Positions 12,530-23,319 of a stretch of 64,000 bases of DNA are shown here, one piece after another. Made by a program: the position numbers and the translations under genes. Under the pieces are notes generated by a model. It saw nothing but the letters and a program-made list of their open reading frames with translations, was not told the origin of the DNA and made no database searches. The stretch is from Pogona vitticeps (taxonomy: Eukaryota; Chordata; Lepidosauria; Squamata; Agamidae). How positions within the stretch are numbered: the first letter of the stretch is position 1; each line of letters starts with the position of its first letter. The stretch covers positions 154,884,001-154,948,000 of the forward strand of contig NC_135787.1 in assembly GCF_051106095.1 (NCBI RefSeq), in the 5' to 3' direction.

Positions 12530-13130
12530 CATTTGCGGCCAGAAGGAGGTGCCAGGACCAGGGTGGGTGGTGAAGTGGGTGGTGGGAAGCCAGCCTCTGG
12601 CCCTGAAGCTTTGGGACTTTAATCATTAAACAATGTGATTTTCTGAAAGCCCCCCCCCCCCCACAAGTGCTTGGTGCACCTCGTGGAGAAGGGACGACTT
12701 CCCCTTGAGAGCTAGCCTTCCTGTTACTGGCATGACTTTTAAATTTTATTTTTTGTTGTTGTCTACCCAAGGCATTCCCGGGCTCCTCTGCCTCCTCATG
12801 AGGATACCAAGAAACGCAGCGGACATCATGGGCGAAGGCAGCCCGGCGGGAAGGCTGGTGTCTCCTTTGGCCAGCGGAGGGCAATGAGGCCCAGGGCACC
12901 AAGCAGGCTCTTACCTTCCTGTCCCCATGCCGGGGTCCGGCTGTGGCTTCTGTCGCTCTCGAGCAGGAAGCGGCTCTTGTGGAAAGGCTGGCGGAGTCCT
13001 GGCTGCGCAGGTAAGGAAGGGATGCGTGGGCTGGGCCCGCTTGGAATCGGGCCCAGCAGGGGGAAGGAGGTGGGCAGGCGGGGACCCCACCAGGTCCCCT
13101 TAGGGGTCCCCTTACGGCATCCTCCCCCAA
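12530..13130. promoter_or_regulatory. GC-rich, CpG-bearing block without an identified gene
   Basis: This 600-bp block is clearly richer in GC and CpG than its surroundings (for example gaaacgcagcggacatcatg, ggcagcccggcggg, tgccggggtccgg). A 201-codon minus-strand frame spans it, but its proline/alanine/arginine-rich translation shows no family motif and could follow from base composition. It may be an orphan CpG island, an exon of an unknown transcript, or a GC-rich repeat. The function is not known. Confidence 0.3.
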
Positions 13131-13134
13131 ACTT

Positions 13135-14640
13135 CCTCAAGCAGGAAGGGATGGGGTGGGGAGAGGAGTGTGAGTATTTAATTTTATAAAAAGGAATGAC
13201 TTTATTTCATAGGATAGGCTATAAAGAGGGGACACCAGTTTGGAGGCATTCCTTTTGGGGGGGCAGAATAGATCTTTGGGAACCCCTACGCCCAAAAGCC
13301 CCCTGGACAGCCTGGGATTTGGGGAGGTGTCATCCAAAACCGAGCGCCCCCCAGCCTGGATTTGAGGACCAGTAACAAAATGTGGTAGTTTGGGGGGGGG
13401 GTGTCCTGGCATAGAACCTGTTGTTAATTTATTTGAATCCCATCCCTGGATATTATGTATTAGTTTTTGGCAAGAAGCATCCAGGAAGGCCTAATTATGT
13501 CTGTATAGGAGGACAGCAAAGCCAGCTGAGGGAGAAGGGTCCCCTTGGGCCATTGTTTTTCTACTGCAATCACAGATGACCTTCCTTTGTAAAAAAATGT
13601 ATATACTGTATTCTGTTTTCCTCTTAACAGAATCACTCGAGACTTTTGCATGAACGCTGTGATGCAAGTGCTTGTTTGATCATTGTCACGTTCCCGTACT
13701 TTTGACAAGCAAGTTGGGAGACTGCAAAATAGCAGACTGACACTCTGCGATTACTCACAGCCGAAGCCGATGTTCTGAATGACTTTGCCTTTCTCCGCTA
13801 GGCTACGTGCCAGTGTCACTGTCATTAAATCAGACAGGCTTCAAGCAAACAGACCTCGGCTAAACAGATACATCTCGTCTTCTGGATGTAAAGAAAAATT
13901 GTTTATACAAGGTTTTTGGTGGTAGCACAAAAAGCTTTGTCCTCCTTCTAGCAAAATGCTGGCTCAGCTTTCCTTCAAATTGGAACTGCCAACTTGCAAA
14001 GTTGTGTTATTAGAATAAGAGCTCTGACATGCATGTATTTTGCTATAATTAGAACTAAGTGCCAGTCAAGGATATTTCTATGACTGGAATGGGAGAAAGA
14101 TGGTGAAGCTGCCACATTCCATCGGATTCTTGATTTATGGAGGTGCTTCCGTGGGAAAGAAGGAACAGCATACTTTTAGAGTATAATACCAAGAGTGCAG
14201 TGAGATGAGAACACACAGGGTCCCACAACTGTCAGGGCATTTTGAATTAGAAGAAATGATTATATTGGCTGCTATCACCTTTCAGGCTTTCTTGCACCCT
14301 TTGAAATGGGCTACAGTCTGCACAGTAGAAACACTCTGAATGGCAAGTCAATTTTCCCCCACAACACACTTCACAAAGAAAAACCGCACAAAGAGAAGTA
14401 CTTCAGACCACAGATAAACCCCTCATCCTCACTGGAAACATAGGTATTGTACATTGGTGTACAGTCTTCACCTTTCACTTCGGTAAGGGAGTTAACATGG
14501 AAATTTATCATCTCCCATAACTATGCAACTACTGTATATTGTATAAATATTTGTGCATGTCTACTCTTGTCATGCAAAATTTTTGGATTTGAGAGGGCAA
14601 TATCTTTATAAAATGACAGTGGCCCAAAAGAGGTACAAAA
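13135..14640. other. Intergenic, nothing recognised
   Basis: G-rich up to 13400, then ordinary AT-rich sequence. No motif-bearing frame was found. Confidence 0.4.
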
Positions 14641-14643
14641 ATA

Positions 14644-14921
14644 CAGCGTTTTCCTGAAAATAAGATAGGGTCTTATATTAATTTTTGCTCCGAAAAACAC
14701 ATTAGGGCTTATTTTCAAGGGATGTTTTTTTTTTCATGTACAACAAGCTACATTTATTCAAATATTGTCATGTCATCTTCTTCCGGTTGCTGCACAATGC
14801 TGGAGGGTGGGGTTTCATTTAACTGGGGCTTATTTTGGGGGTAGGGCTTATATTACGAGCAGTCTGAGAAATCATACTAGGCCTTATTTTCAGGTTAGGT
14901 CTTATTTTCAGGGAAACAGGG
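14644..14921. mobile_element. Tc1/mariner-like MITE
   Basis: The left end cagcgttttcctgaaaataag and the right end cttattttcagggaaacaggg are imperfect inverted repeats. Each is flanked by TA (14642-14643 and 14922-14923). The 278-bp interior repeats the ggcttatttt word and has no coding capacity. TA duplication with these ends points to a non-autonomous Tc1/mariner-type element. Confidence 0.75.
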
Positions 14922-14941
14922 TACTAGGTCCTGAATTAGTT

Positions 14942-15285
14942 CTTGGTGGCACTGTGGGCTAAACCGCAGAAGCCTGTGCTGCAGGGTCAGAAGACCAAGC
15001 AGTCGTAAGATCGAATTCACGCGACGGAGTGAGCGCCCGTCGCTTGTCCCAGCTCCCGCCAACCTAGCAGTTCGAAAGCATGCAAATGCGAGTAGATAAA
15101 TAGGTATCATCTTGGTGGGAAGGTAAACAGCGTTCCATGTCTAAATCACACTGGCCATGTGACCACGGAAAGATTGTCTTCGGACAAACGCTGGCTCTAT
15201 GGCTTGAAGAGCGGGATGACCGCCGCCCCCTAAAGTCGGACACGACTGGACAAAAATTGTCAAGGGGAACCTTTACCTTTACCTA
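14942..15285 (+). mobile_element. tRNA-derived SINE, copy 2
   Basis: Same family as 6615-6957: ggtggcactgtgggctaaac, gatcgaattcacgcgac, agttcgaaagcatgcaaatg, then a tail of aacctttacctttacc. It begins 20 bp after the mariner-like MITE. Confidence 0.8.
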
Positions 15286-15289
15286 TAGA

Positions 15290-16810
15290 TTAAAACAGCT
15301 ATATTCACTTTCCTACTTTCCCCAGGTGTGTGGCTATGGAAACTGTCAGAACAGTACTTCAACATTTGGCACTATAATACTGAATAGCATTCTTTGAGGT
15401 TGGATTTAGCACAGCTCCACCTAGCCTTATTTAGCTCTGCTGGCCCTTATACCCTACTCTTCCTTCACAGAGCTTAGAGCGTATCAAGGATCAATCTTCC
15501 CACTTCCCCCATTATTCCCATAAAACCCTGTGAGTTAGATTAGTTTGGTGATTGTTCAGTGTCACCCAGTGAACGTCATGGCTGGGTTGGGATATGAACT
15601 ACAATCTCTGCAGTCCTATGAGAAAGATTTTATGAGTACAACTGCTTTGACTCAAAATTTAGCTCAGAACCAACAGCTAAGAAGGTGTCAAAGAGCACAA
15701 TCCATTGTTTTCAACTGAACTTTCAGACATACGTAAATGGCTAATCATGTCCAAGTTTTTTATTCAAGAAATCTAACATTTACAAATCTGATGCCATCTT
15801 TTCAAGGCCCAGTGTGTTCCCTAGTTTCCAAAATACTGGAAGTTAATGAATCTTACATCATCAAATTTCCACTAAGTTTGCCAGGAACCACTGAGTATAT
15901 CATTTATAAATAATTCCCAGATTGTTATGGGTCCATAATGATATCGGTGATGGCCTTTTTATAAGAAGTCGTCACTAAGTGGTTACAGTTGGCTTGTTTG
16001 TATGGAAATGTGGAATCTTCTGGGAAGAATTCTAAGACTTCTTATTCTTGGTCGTATGTTAGGAATCTTTTGTAATGTATTTTTTTCCACTGAAAATCTA
16101 AGAGATGGTTAACCTATATGTGTTGGTAAAAATGTACTGCTTAAGCCATCTGAATTAACAGATCATTACATTATTTAAATATAAGAGAGAACATAACTAA
16201 TCGGCAGTGTCCTATTTTGTTTTCCTTCTCACCTGCTCCCAGAGAATTTTCCCCCCAGAACGGACAATAGAAAAAGGGTAGGGAGGTAATGCAGTGGGAG
16301 AAGAACTTGAACATCAGCATTTTCCAAGTGAGTACTTAATATGACACCTTCTCAGGTCCCACCGGCTCTACAGAAACTATTAATATTCTTGCTCCTGAGG
16401 GGAGAGAACTAGCAAGAACACTGTACTCCGAAAGAGCCCTGCAGTACATTACCTCAATATTATTGTGCTCGGGGAGGGCATTGGGACTGGAGAAGCCCTG
16501 ATCAAACTTACTACTGTGATGAAAAGGTAGAGCTGCCAGTCATAAGAGTACAACCTCCATTTCTCCCTACTGTTTCCTTAAATGGAAAGCATGAGGAGAA
16601 ATGTGTCAGCTTTTCATGACAAAAGTGCTTTTCAGTTTACAGAACTGTGCTGTACATGGTGGCACATGGGATTAAAGCAAGTGTGAAGAAAGTGAGGGAA
16701 AAAGCTGTTGTCAAATGTCAAGGAGGAATTCCCCTCCTCCACTGGTAGCTCCATCTGTCTATGACACTGCAGTCCAGCTGATTTTTCTTCTTTCAGACTG
16801 AATAAAGGAG
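15290..16810. other. Intergenic, nothing recognised
   Basis: No coding frame with a family motif and no clear repeat was seen in this 1.5-kb stretch. Confidence 0.45.
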
Positions 16811-16818
16811 GTAGAAAC

Positions 16819-17157
16819 TAGAGATGGAGGTATTCATATTCATATACAAATACGAATATCCCCACACAGGTGGGAATAACAAGGGTTATTAATAACAATT
16901 TCACCACTGCTGCCGGCTTGATGGAGGCTTCCTATTGCTTCCTATTGTCCACAGTCGATTACCCAGTCCTGGCAGGATTCGGGATGACAAGCCTCTCTGT
17001 TAGGTCAGAGAGTGGCTAATCCATTGTGGAGAACAGCACGCTAGGACACCTCCGTGGAGCCGGTGGAAGTGGTGAAATCGTGAGTGGACAGTCCAGCCCC
17101 ATGGGGCTGGACCCTTGTTATTTCCACCTGCGCAGGGGTGGAAGCTAACCATCTCTA
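16819..17157. mobile_element. Non-autonomous hAT-like element with 8-bp target duplication
   Basis: The ends are tagagatgg and ccatctcta, perfect 9-bp inverted repeats. The flanks are identical 8-mers, gtagaaac, at 16811-16818 and 17158-17165. Inner ends also pair, since ggtgggaataacaaggg faces cccttgttatttccacc. The 339-bp interior carries no transposase. An 8-bp duplication with tagagatgg-type ends is the hAT signature. Confidence 0.85.
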
Positions 17158-17169
17158 GTAGAAACTAAT

Positions 17170-18934
17170 CATGGGGAAGGAGGAGGTTGAGTCATTATTA
17201 CTAGTAACAAGTAGGTCTTAGTGCAGATCATTTTACTGAAGATTTTCTGTTTTCCTTCTGCTGTAGGTAAATCAGGAAATTCAGCGGTGTAACACTGCAC
17301 CCCTTTTGCAGAACACTACACAATAAAATCTGCAGGCCAGAATTGACTTGACAGCACACAATTATTATTTATTTTTAAAAAATGCAAGGGAGATAGACTA
17401 CTGAGAAAGAGCTACTTTTTTACTCTATCCAAATAAATGAAATAAAATTCCATGTATTTGTTTGGCCATTTCCACACTAGGTGCCCTATTCACTCACATT
17501 TTACAGTCGTTCATGAAATGTTACCAAACAATATTTCCTCCACCGCCCCATTACTGCTCCTGTTGATGTTTTCTTACCACTTTTGGGAAGGGTGAAAGAG
17601 GAGCACAACTATCACAGCATAGATGACATGAGTGTGATTTTTCGGTGTGTGTTGCTGCTGAAGAGATATCATTTGAAGTGGGCCCTGAGGGTGTGTACAA
17701 GTGTTATCAGTTTGGCAAATATGAGTATGTGCAGTATTGAAACAGTATTTCACTTCCAGATGGAAGCAATAACATTCCATCTTCCAAGAAAATAATAATA
17801 ATGAATTAAAAATTTACACAATACATCCTGAAAAACCAAAGTCTATAAAAGATTTTAAAAAAGATTTTAACACCAACAATTGGAAACCCATTCAAAATAC
17901 AATACCAGGAAACAGTTGCAGAAAACATATACCTTAGCTAACCAACAGAATGTAAGAAGGGAGGAGAACAAGGGGAACAGAGTCACAATACAGTATCTTG
18001 ATAACCACAATAAAGAAGTCTCTGTCTCTTCTGCCCATCAACCGTACTTTAGGCTGTGGAGGATGCAAAGCACGGCAGGATTAGAATTAAATCACAGAGA
18101 CTTGTTAAATTCATATCAGTAGGGGTAAAGATATCCTGCTGGTATGAAATTTCCTGCTTTAAACATCAGTACCAGCAATTCTGAGTGTCAAAACAAATTG
18201 GTAGCTCATGTAACTAGTATAATAACAACACAGGAGCAGGTGATACCTTTCATCGACCATTGAGAATATATTAAAGAAAACAAAAAAAATAGTGAGCTTT
18301 TGATGGTAAATCATCAAAGTTCTTCAAGGCTTTGCATCAAGTTCTTGTGGGCAGATCCAAACTTATGTGCTGTTTTGAATTTCCCAATTCACATGGCTGA
18401 TGGTGCAGAGGCCAGGTTAGCTTCTTAGATCGAACCAGCTGCAGCATGCATGTTGGTTTCAAGCTCTTCTTCAGCTAGCAATTTGGAATTTATGGCCAAT
18501 CTCTTAAAACACAGGACAGTCACAGGCAATCTGGGGAGGGCTCTCCTTCACCCTTTCTCTTTAGCTGGGGGAGGGAATGCTGCCCAGTTAACATGGCCTG
18601 CCTCTAACTGAGTTGGGATTAAAACCACTAGGAACAGTCAAGTTAAGCCAAATTAAAGTCAAATAAATAGTTTTACCTGGTTATCTCTTTAGGATGCAGT
18701 ACTGCTTGTTTGATGTCAAGAGTCCATGATGTCCAAGAACTTACACTGGTCTTCAATCAATGCCCCAATCCACTATTCTATGGTATCTTACAGTTCAGGA
18801 AAAATCAGGAAAGTACCATATGGTTGTGGAAACAAATACAAGAGTAGGTGGTACCTGTAATTGTATAATATCATACATTATATAATATATTATCATTAAT
18901 AATTGTTAATAATAACCAGCATCATTAATAAATT

Positions 18935-19004
<70 letters not shown>

Positions 19005-19090
19005 AATAGTATAAGTATTGTTTATTTTGCTATATATCATTCACCTAATATTCTGGAAATAACATTCCATACTAAATGCAAATCAGAACC
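17170..19090. other. Intergenic with one microsatellite
   Basis: Apart from the GAT microsatellite at 18934-19001, nothing is recognised. Short frames at 17574-17795 and 17880-18122 look like chance. Confidence 0.45.
18934..19001. repeat. (GAT)n microsatellite
   Basis: About 22 uninterrupted copies of the trinucleotide gat/atg. Such a pure array is expected to vary in length between individuals. Confidence 0.95.
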
Positions 19091-19094
19091 ACCT

Positions 19095-19190
19095 TCAGAG
19101 GTAGCAACACAGAGTGCAGTGCAGTAATCTAATCCAGAAGTGACTAAGGCGTGAATGGCTTTGGTTGCTTGCACCTGACAATTAGGTATG
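19095..19190 (-). repeat. L2-like LINE fragment
   Basis: The sequence gcagtaatctaatccagaag with gactaaggcgtgaatggc corresponds, in antisense, to the SRLDYCNALYVG part of L2-like LINEs as seen intact at 1-1660. Confidence 0.45.
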
Positions 19191-19294
19191 GCAAATGCTA
19201 ATCATATTCTAGAGACTATGGTGGTCATAGTTATCCGTACCATGTGAGTTTTTCCAGGTTTGTTACGTGACTTATAGCAACCCTTCAGCTGGTT

Positions 19295-19497
19295 GGATAG
19301 CACAGTGAGTAAGGTATCTAACTGGAGAGCCAGAGACTGAGGAGTTGAAGAACAGCCAGCCTGTGTGGCCTTGCACAGTCCCAGAGTGTCCCCAGAAGAA
19401 GGGAGTGGTGAAGCTCCTCTGAGTATTCTCTACCTAGAAATCCCTGAAAAGGGTAATCATAAGTCGGAATTGACTTGATGGCACTTGCTTATTAATA
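19295..19497 (+). mobile_element. Sauria-type SINE
   Basis: The tRNA-like head has tggatagcacagtgagtaag. The middle reads ccagcctgtgtggccttgc. The 3' end is ataagtcggaattgacttgatggcac, the tail that Sauria SINEs share with BovB LINEs. A second copy lies at 36965-37205. Confidence 0.75.
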
Positions 19498-19504
19498 GAA
19501 CTTT

Positions 19505-19640
19505 CAAGGGAAGTGAGATATTTTAAGTAGTTTTACCAGTTCCATACTCCAGTGAGCTTTGATGCCTGAGAGGGGATTAAGACCCATGACTCTTGAGTCC
19601 TAGTCCTTCACTCTATCCACGACTACACCACACTGGGTCT
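19505..19640 (-). repeat. Degraded SINE in antisense
   Basis: The end cttcactctatccacgactacaccacac reads, on the minus strand, as an A-box-like tRNA head. A B-box-like remnant precedes it. It is strongly eroded. Confidence 0.3.
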
Positions 19641-19679
19641 CTCTCTTTTCCAGGTACCAAGATCATACTGCAATATAGT

Positions 19680-19986
19680 TAAAGGTAAAGGTTCCCCTTG
19701 ACATTTTTAGTCCAGTCGTGTCCGACTCTAGGGGGTGGCGCTCATCCCGCTTTTCAAGCCATAGAGCCAGCGCCTGTCTGAAGACAGTTTCTATTGTCAT
19801 GTGGCCAGCGTGACTAGGGAACGCCGTTTTACCTTCCCACTGTGGTGGTACCTATTTATCTACTCATATTTGCATGCTTTCGAACTGCCAGGTTGGTGAG
19901 GAGCTGGGATAAAGTGATGGGAGCTCACTGGTCTTCTGACCCTGCAGCACAGGCTTCTGCGGTTTAGCCCACAGTGCCACCACATA
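19680..19986 (-). mobile_element. tRNA-derived SINE, copy 3
   Basis: Antisense copy of the family at 6615. It starts with aaaggtaaaggttccccttg and ends with ggtttagcccacagtgccacc. The tRNA-like head is somewhat shortened. Confidence 0.8.
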
Positions 19987-19989
19987 AGA

Positions 19990-20825
19990 AATTAGTGATC
20001 AAAAATTCATGTCGTGCCTATTTCTGCCATGGTTGTCAATGACTAGAAGAGCCATAAACAGCACATTTTGGCACCCAAGGCAGGCAGCACTGTCTCCCAC
20101 CCACTCTACCATGGGGCGTGGGCATGAGCCCACTATGTAAAAGGAACAGAAGTGATGTCTGCCCAAAAGAAAGAGAATGTTTATACCTTTAAAAATAGGA
20201 AAATTGGTAGAACCAATGAGATGTTGCTGTTTATTTTCCTAACACCAGTACACTCACCTACACTTGGGTGCCCTGGGGCAATGCCCCAATTGTTGCACCC
20301 CAGTTACTGTCCTGTTCACTAGATGCAAATCTACACAGACACCTATTAACTCCAGGAAACAAACATATAATAGCATTATACCTGCTACTCTTTCATGCTA
20401 TGTACCAAATCCAAAGCAAATATCTGCATGTAACAGTCAGTCAGTCAGTCAAATAAATGCAATTAAAAGCAATGTATGATCACTGATCTGTTTAAATTTC
20501 TCTGTTACCCATTTTGGTTCAGAGCCTAATGTGTCTTGTCTTTGCTGCAACAATTCATACATGAATGAATTTAATTTTGACTCTGCATATTTATTAGCAC
20601 TTCAAGGATGGCCCATTGTGTCCCATGTAATTGGCCACAGAACCATCAGCAAGCCAAACCTCAGTCCTGTGAGCTCATGCAGCATCACAAACATAATGGA
20701 GCTTCAACAGAATGTGGAAGGGGGGGGGGGAGAGAGAAAATAGCATTGCAATCTCTTGACAGTTCGGATTCTACTGGCAGTACTATCCCTAGAAGCTGTA
20801 TTTAGCATACAAAAGAGTAAGTATG
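19990..20825. other. Intergenic, nothing recognised
   Basis: No gene motif. A short cagt repeat lies near 20434-20448 and a poly-G run near 20720-20729. Confidence 0.45.
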
Positions 20826-20829
20826 AAGT

Positions 20830-21180
20830 CTAAAAGAATCATGAGGCTAGGCTGCCCTCCTTCTTTTGAAGACAATTGAAAGCATTTTTATGCAGATAGG
20901 CTTTTAATACTTAATTTTAACACAGCTTTATGCCCCATGCTTGCCACAATTACTGTATATCCTTTTTATATTCGTATGTGTGTGTGTTTTAATGGTTTCA
21001 CAATTTTTAATCTGTTTTTTGGATTATTACTTCAAAACGTCCATTTTTAATAATTTTAATGATTCATATATCTTTAATTTTTGGTTTCTTTTAAATATCT
21101 GTGAGCTGCCTTGAGTCCTGCCACCTGTGAGAAAGGCAACATAAAAGTAAAATACATAAAAATAATGATAAATAAAATAG
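20830..21180 (+). mobile_element. L2-like LINE 3' end fragment
   Basis: A T-rich 3' untranslated part is followed by gtgagctgccttgagtcctg and aaggcaacataaaagtaaaa, the conserved L2/CR1-type tail. No coding part remains. Confidence 0.5.
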
Positions 21181-21184
21181 CTCT

Positions 21185-21635
21185 TAAAATCACTTTTCCT
21201 TGAAATATGCTAGAATACTCAGGCTCCTGTGGGTTTACAGCACACTGGCTGAAATACTGCTTGCTGTCACAACTAGGGTAGGCCCATTTAATCAGTGTGG
21301 ATTTGATGAATCAACCCTTCTCAAAGCGCCTTTGATTCAGTGGGCCTACTCTAATTGCAACCCACTATGCCAAGCAACAGGATTCCAGCATATATCTGAC
21401 ATTTTAAATTATGCAATGGTGCTTCACAAACATACAGATTCAAATCTTCCAAAACCCTCTGCTTTAAGAATGTATTTCTCTGTTCAAGATTCGGGGGGAA
21501 AAACAAAAAGGAAATGGCACAATATTGCTGCACTATGTTGCGCCTGCATTGCCAGCAGGAAAAAGGATGTCAAATTTTACATAGCAAAGGCAGTCTAAAT
21601 GTTGACGACACTGATAGCTGCAGTCAATATAGTCT
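21185..21635. other. Intergenic, nothing recognised
   Basis: A 132-codon frame at 21200-21598 has no signal peptide, domain or repeat that I recognise. Its composition is ordinary for translated non-coding DNA. Confidence 0.4.
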
Positions 21636-21637
21636 AC

Positions 21638-21960
21638 AGCAGTGATGGCGAACCTATGGCATGCATGCCACAGCTGGCATGCAGAGCCCTTCTGGCACGC
21701 GAGCCATAGGTTGCTACTCCCCTCGCCTCCCCTGCGCAGCCAAACCTCACGAGGCAGCTGCAGCCAGGATTCCCTCTTCTGCTACCACTTCGGGGTCCTC
21801 TAGGTCCGTTGCCATGATTCCCCCTTAAACTGCCACTTCCAGTTCCGGTCTTCCGGGTCTGGATCCAGGTCCGTCACTGCTGCCCAATCTTTTGTGGAAT
21901 CAGAGGAGCATCACAGTGGGAACTGACAAATGTGCCATGAATTTTCAAGAGAAACGGGGC
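21638..21960 (+). mobile_element. hAT-like MITE fragment (gtgatggcgaacctatggc family)
   Basis: The left end cagtgatggcgaacctatgg followed by an inverted copy (gcgagccataggttgc) matches the left end of the hAT element at 54204. The right end expected for this family (ggttcaccatcactg) was not found, so the copy looks truncated or overwritten. Confidence 0.55.
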
Positions 21961-22009
21961 CATTCAAGTTCATTAAAAAGTAGCTGTTTCAACTAGTGCA
22001 ACTCCTTTG

Positions 22010-22440
22010 ATTTATTTATTTATGTAAAATATTTTTACCCTGTCTTTCTCTTTGAGAAGGACCCAAGGCAATGTACAACATTGAAAGAGAATATTGAAAG
22101 TTGAAAACAATGAGTATACAACAATAGTTAACATATTTAAGGCTTAGAACAATATAAAGAGGCATCTTATATAATTAAAAGGCAATTAAAGCAAAGAACA
22201 AGAAGTATACAAATATTAAAAACAATAAATTCTACTCTGAGAAATGAAAAACACAAACATGGAACACACAACTAGTACTGAAAATCCAGTCAAAGCAGTA
22301 ATGCATAATGGGGCCAGCCTGACCTCCTGTGGGAGGGAGTTCCAAAGTCTGGGAGCAGCAACAGAGAAGGCTCTCTCCTGTATCCCCATCAGAGGCACCT
22401 GTGAAGGTCACGGGATTAAGATACAGGCCTCTCCTGATTA
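22010..22440 (-). mobile_element. L2-like LINE 3' fragment
   Basis: Antisense order: ttatttatttatgtaaaata, aaggacccaaggcaatgtac, aagaggcatcttat, then coding remnants that read RAFSVAAPRLWNSLPQEVR on the minus strand. That stretch is the C-terminal hallmark of the L2 group. Confidence 0.75.
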
Positions 22441-22444
22441 TTTT

Positions 22445-22950
22445 ATACCTCTTTGATAGAAGTAGAACTGTTAATCAGAATGTATTGTGTAGATAGGATT
22501 AGAAGTATGTGTAAAAAGAAAACCAGCAGAATTGTGGCTTAGTTGTGCATCTAGTCCACCCCTTCCCTTCTCTGCTGTCTTGCTGTCACAAATTGAGGAA
22601 AGGAGTACAATGCAGATGGCTTTTAATTCTCTGTGTGGAGATTTTCAGCAAGGGTGAGCCAGAAACCTGCAGAGGTAGCTGGTTCCACTGTCACTCTTGA
22701 CTGTTTATTAAGATGTTTCTCCTAATGTGCTCCTGAGATCAATTCTTCTGCACACAGTCACAATTTAAATTATCAGTCCAAATCTGGTTGTGGATTGTCA
22801 ACTAATGGTTGTCAACTAATGGCTGACAAATGGATTGTCAACTAATGTCTATCTTCTCATAATCTGAGAGACAGCATGACATTGGTATAACATCCTGAGT
22901 TGCTTTATCCTCTTTGCTGTGGGACAGAAAATAGGGAGTAACCAGTTCCT
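22445..22950. other. Intergenic, nothing recognised
   Basis: A short tandem run of aatggattgtcaactaatg-like units lies around 22785-22850. Nothing else was seen. Confidence 0.4.
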
Positions 22951-22963
22951 AATATTACCTTAA

Positions 22964-23303
22964 AGGTAAAGGTAAAGGTTCCCCTTGACAAGTTTTGTCC
23001 AGTCGTGTTCGACTCTAGGGGGCGGTGCTCATCCCCGTTTCCAAGCCATAGAGCCAGCATTTTGTCCGAAGACAATCTTCCGTGGTCACATGGCCAGTGC
23101 GACTTAGACACGGAACGCTGTTACCTTCCCACCGAGGTGGTCCCTATTTATCTACTTGCATTTGCATGCTTTCGAACCGCTAGGCTGGCGGGAGCTGGGA
23201 CAAGTGAAGGGAGCTCACTCCGTCGTGTGGATTCGAACCTACAGCTGAAGATCTTACAGCACAGAGGCTTCTGCGGTTTAGCCCACAGCGCCACCACATC
23301 CCC
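22964..23303 (-). mobile_element. tRNA-derived SINE, copy 4, with target duplication
   Basis: Antisense member of the 6615 family: aggtaaaggtaaaggttccc at the left, ggtttagcccacagcgccac at the right. It is flanked by 13-bp direct repeats aatattaccttaa at 22951-22963 and 23304-23316. The TSD fixes both ends. Confidence 0.88.
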
Positions 23304-23319
23304 AATATTACCTTAAGGA

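Noticed and set aside
12525-13130. 201-residue minus-strand frame as a gene
   Set aside because: No domain, no splice support, and low-complexity Pro/Ala/Arg composition explained by GC-rich DNA.
18934-19001. Short regular repeats that could be mistaken for a repeat array
   Set aside because: It is a plain GAT microsatellite without spacers. No CRISPR-like structure occurs anywhere, and the window is eukaryotic.
21200-21598. 132-residue plus-strand frame as a gene
   Set aside because: No signal, domain or homologous wording that I recognise; overlapping frames on the other strand; no promoter or splice context.
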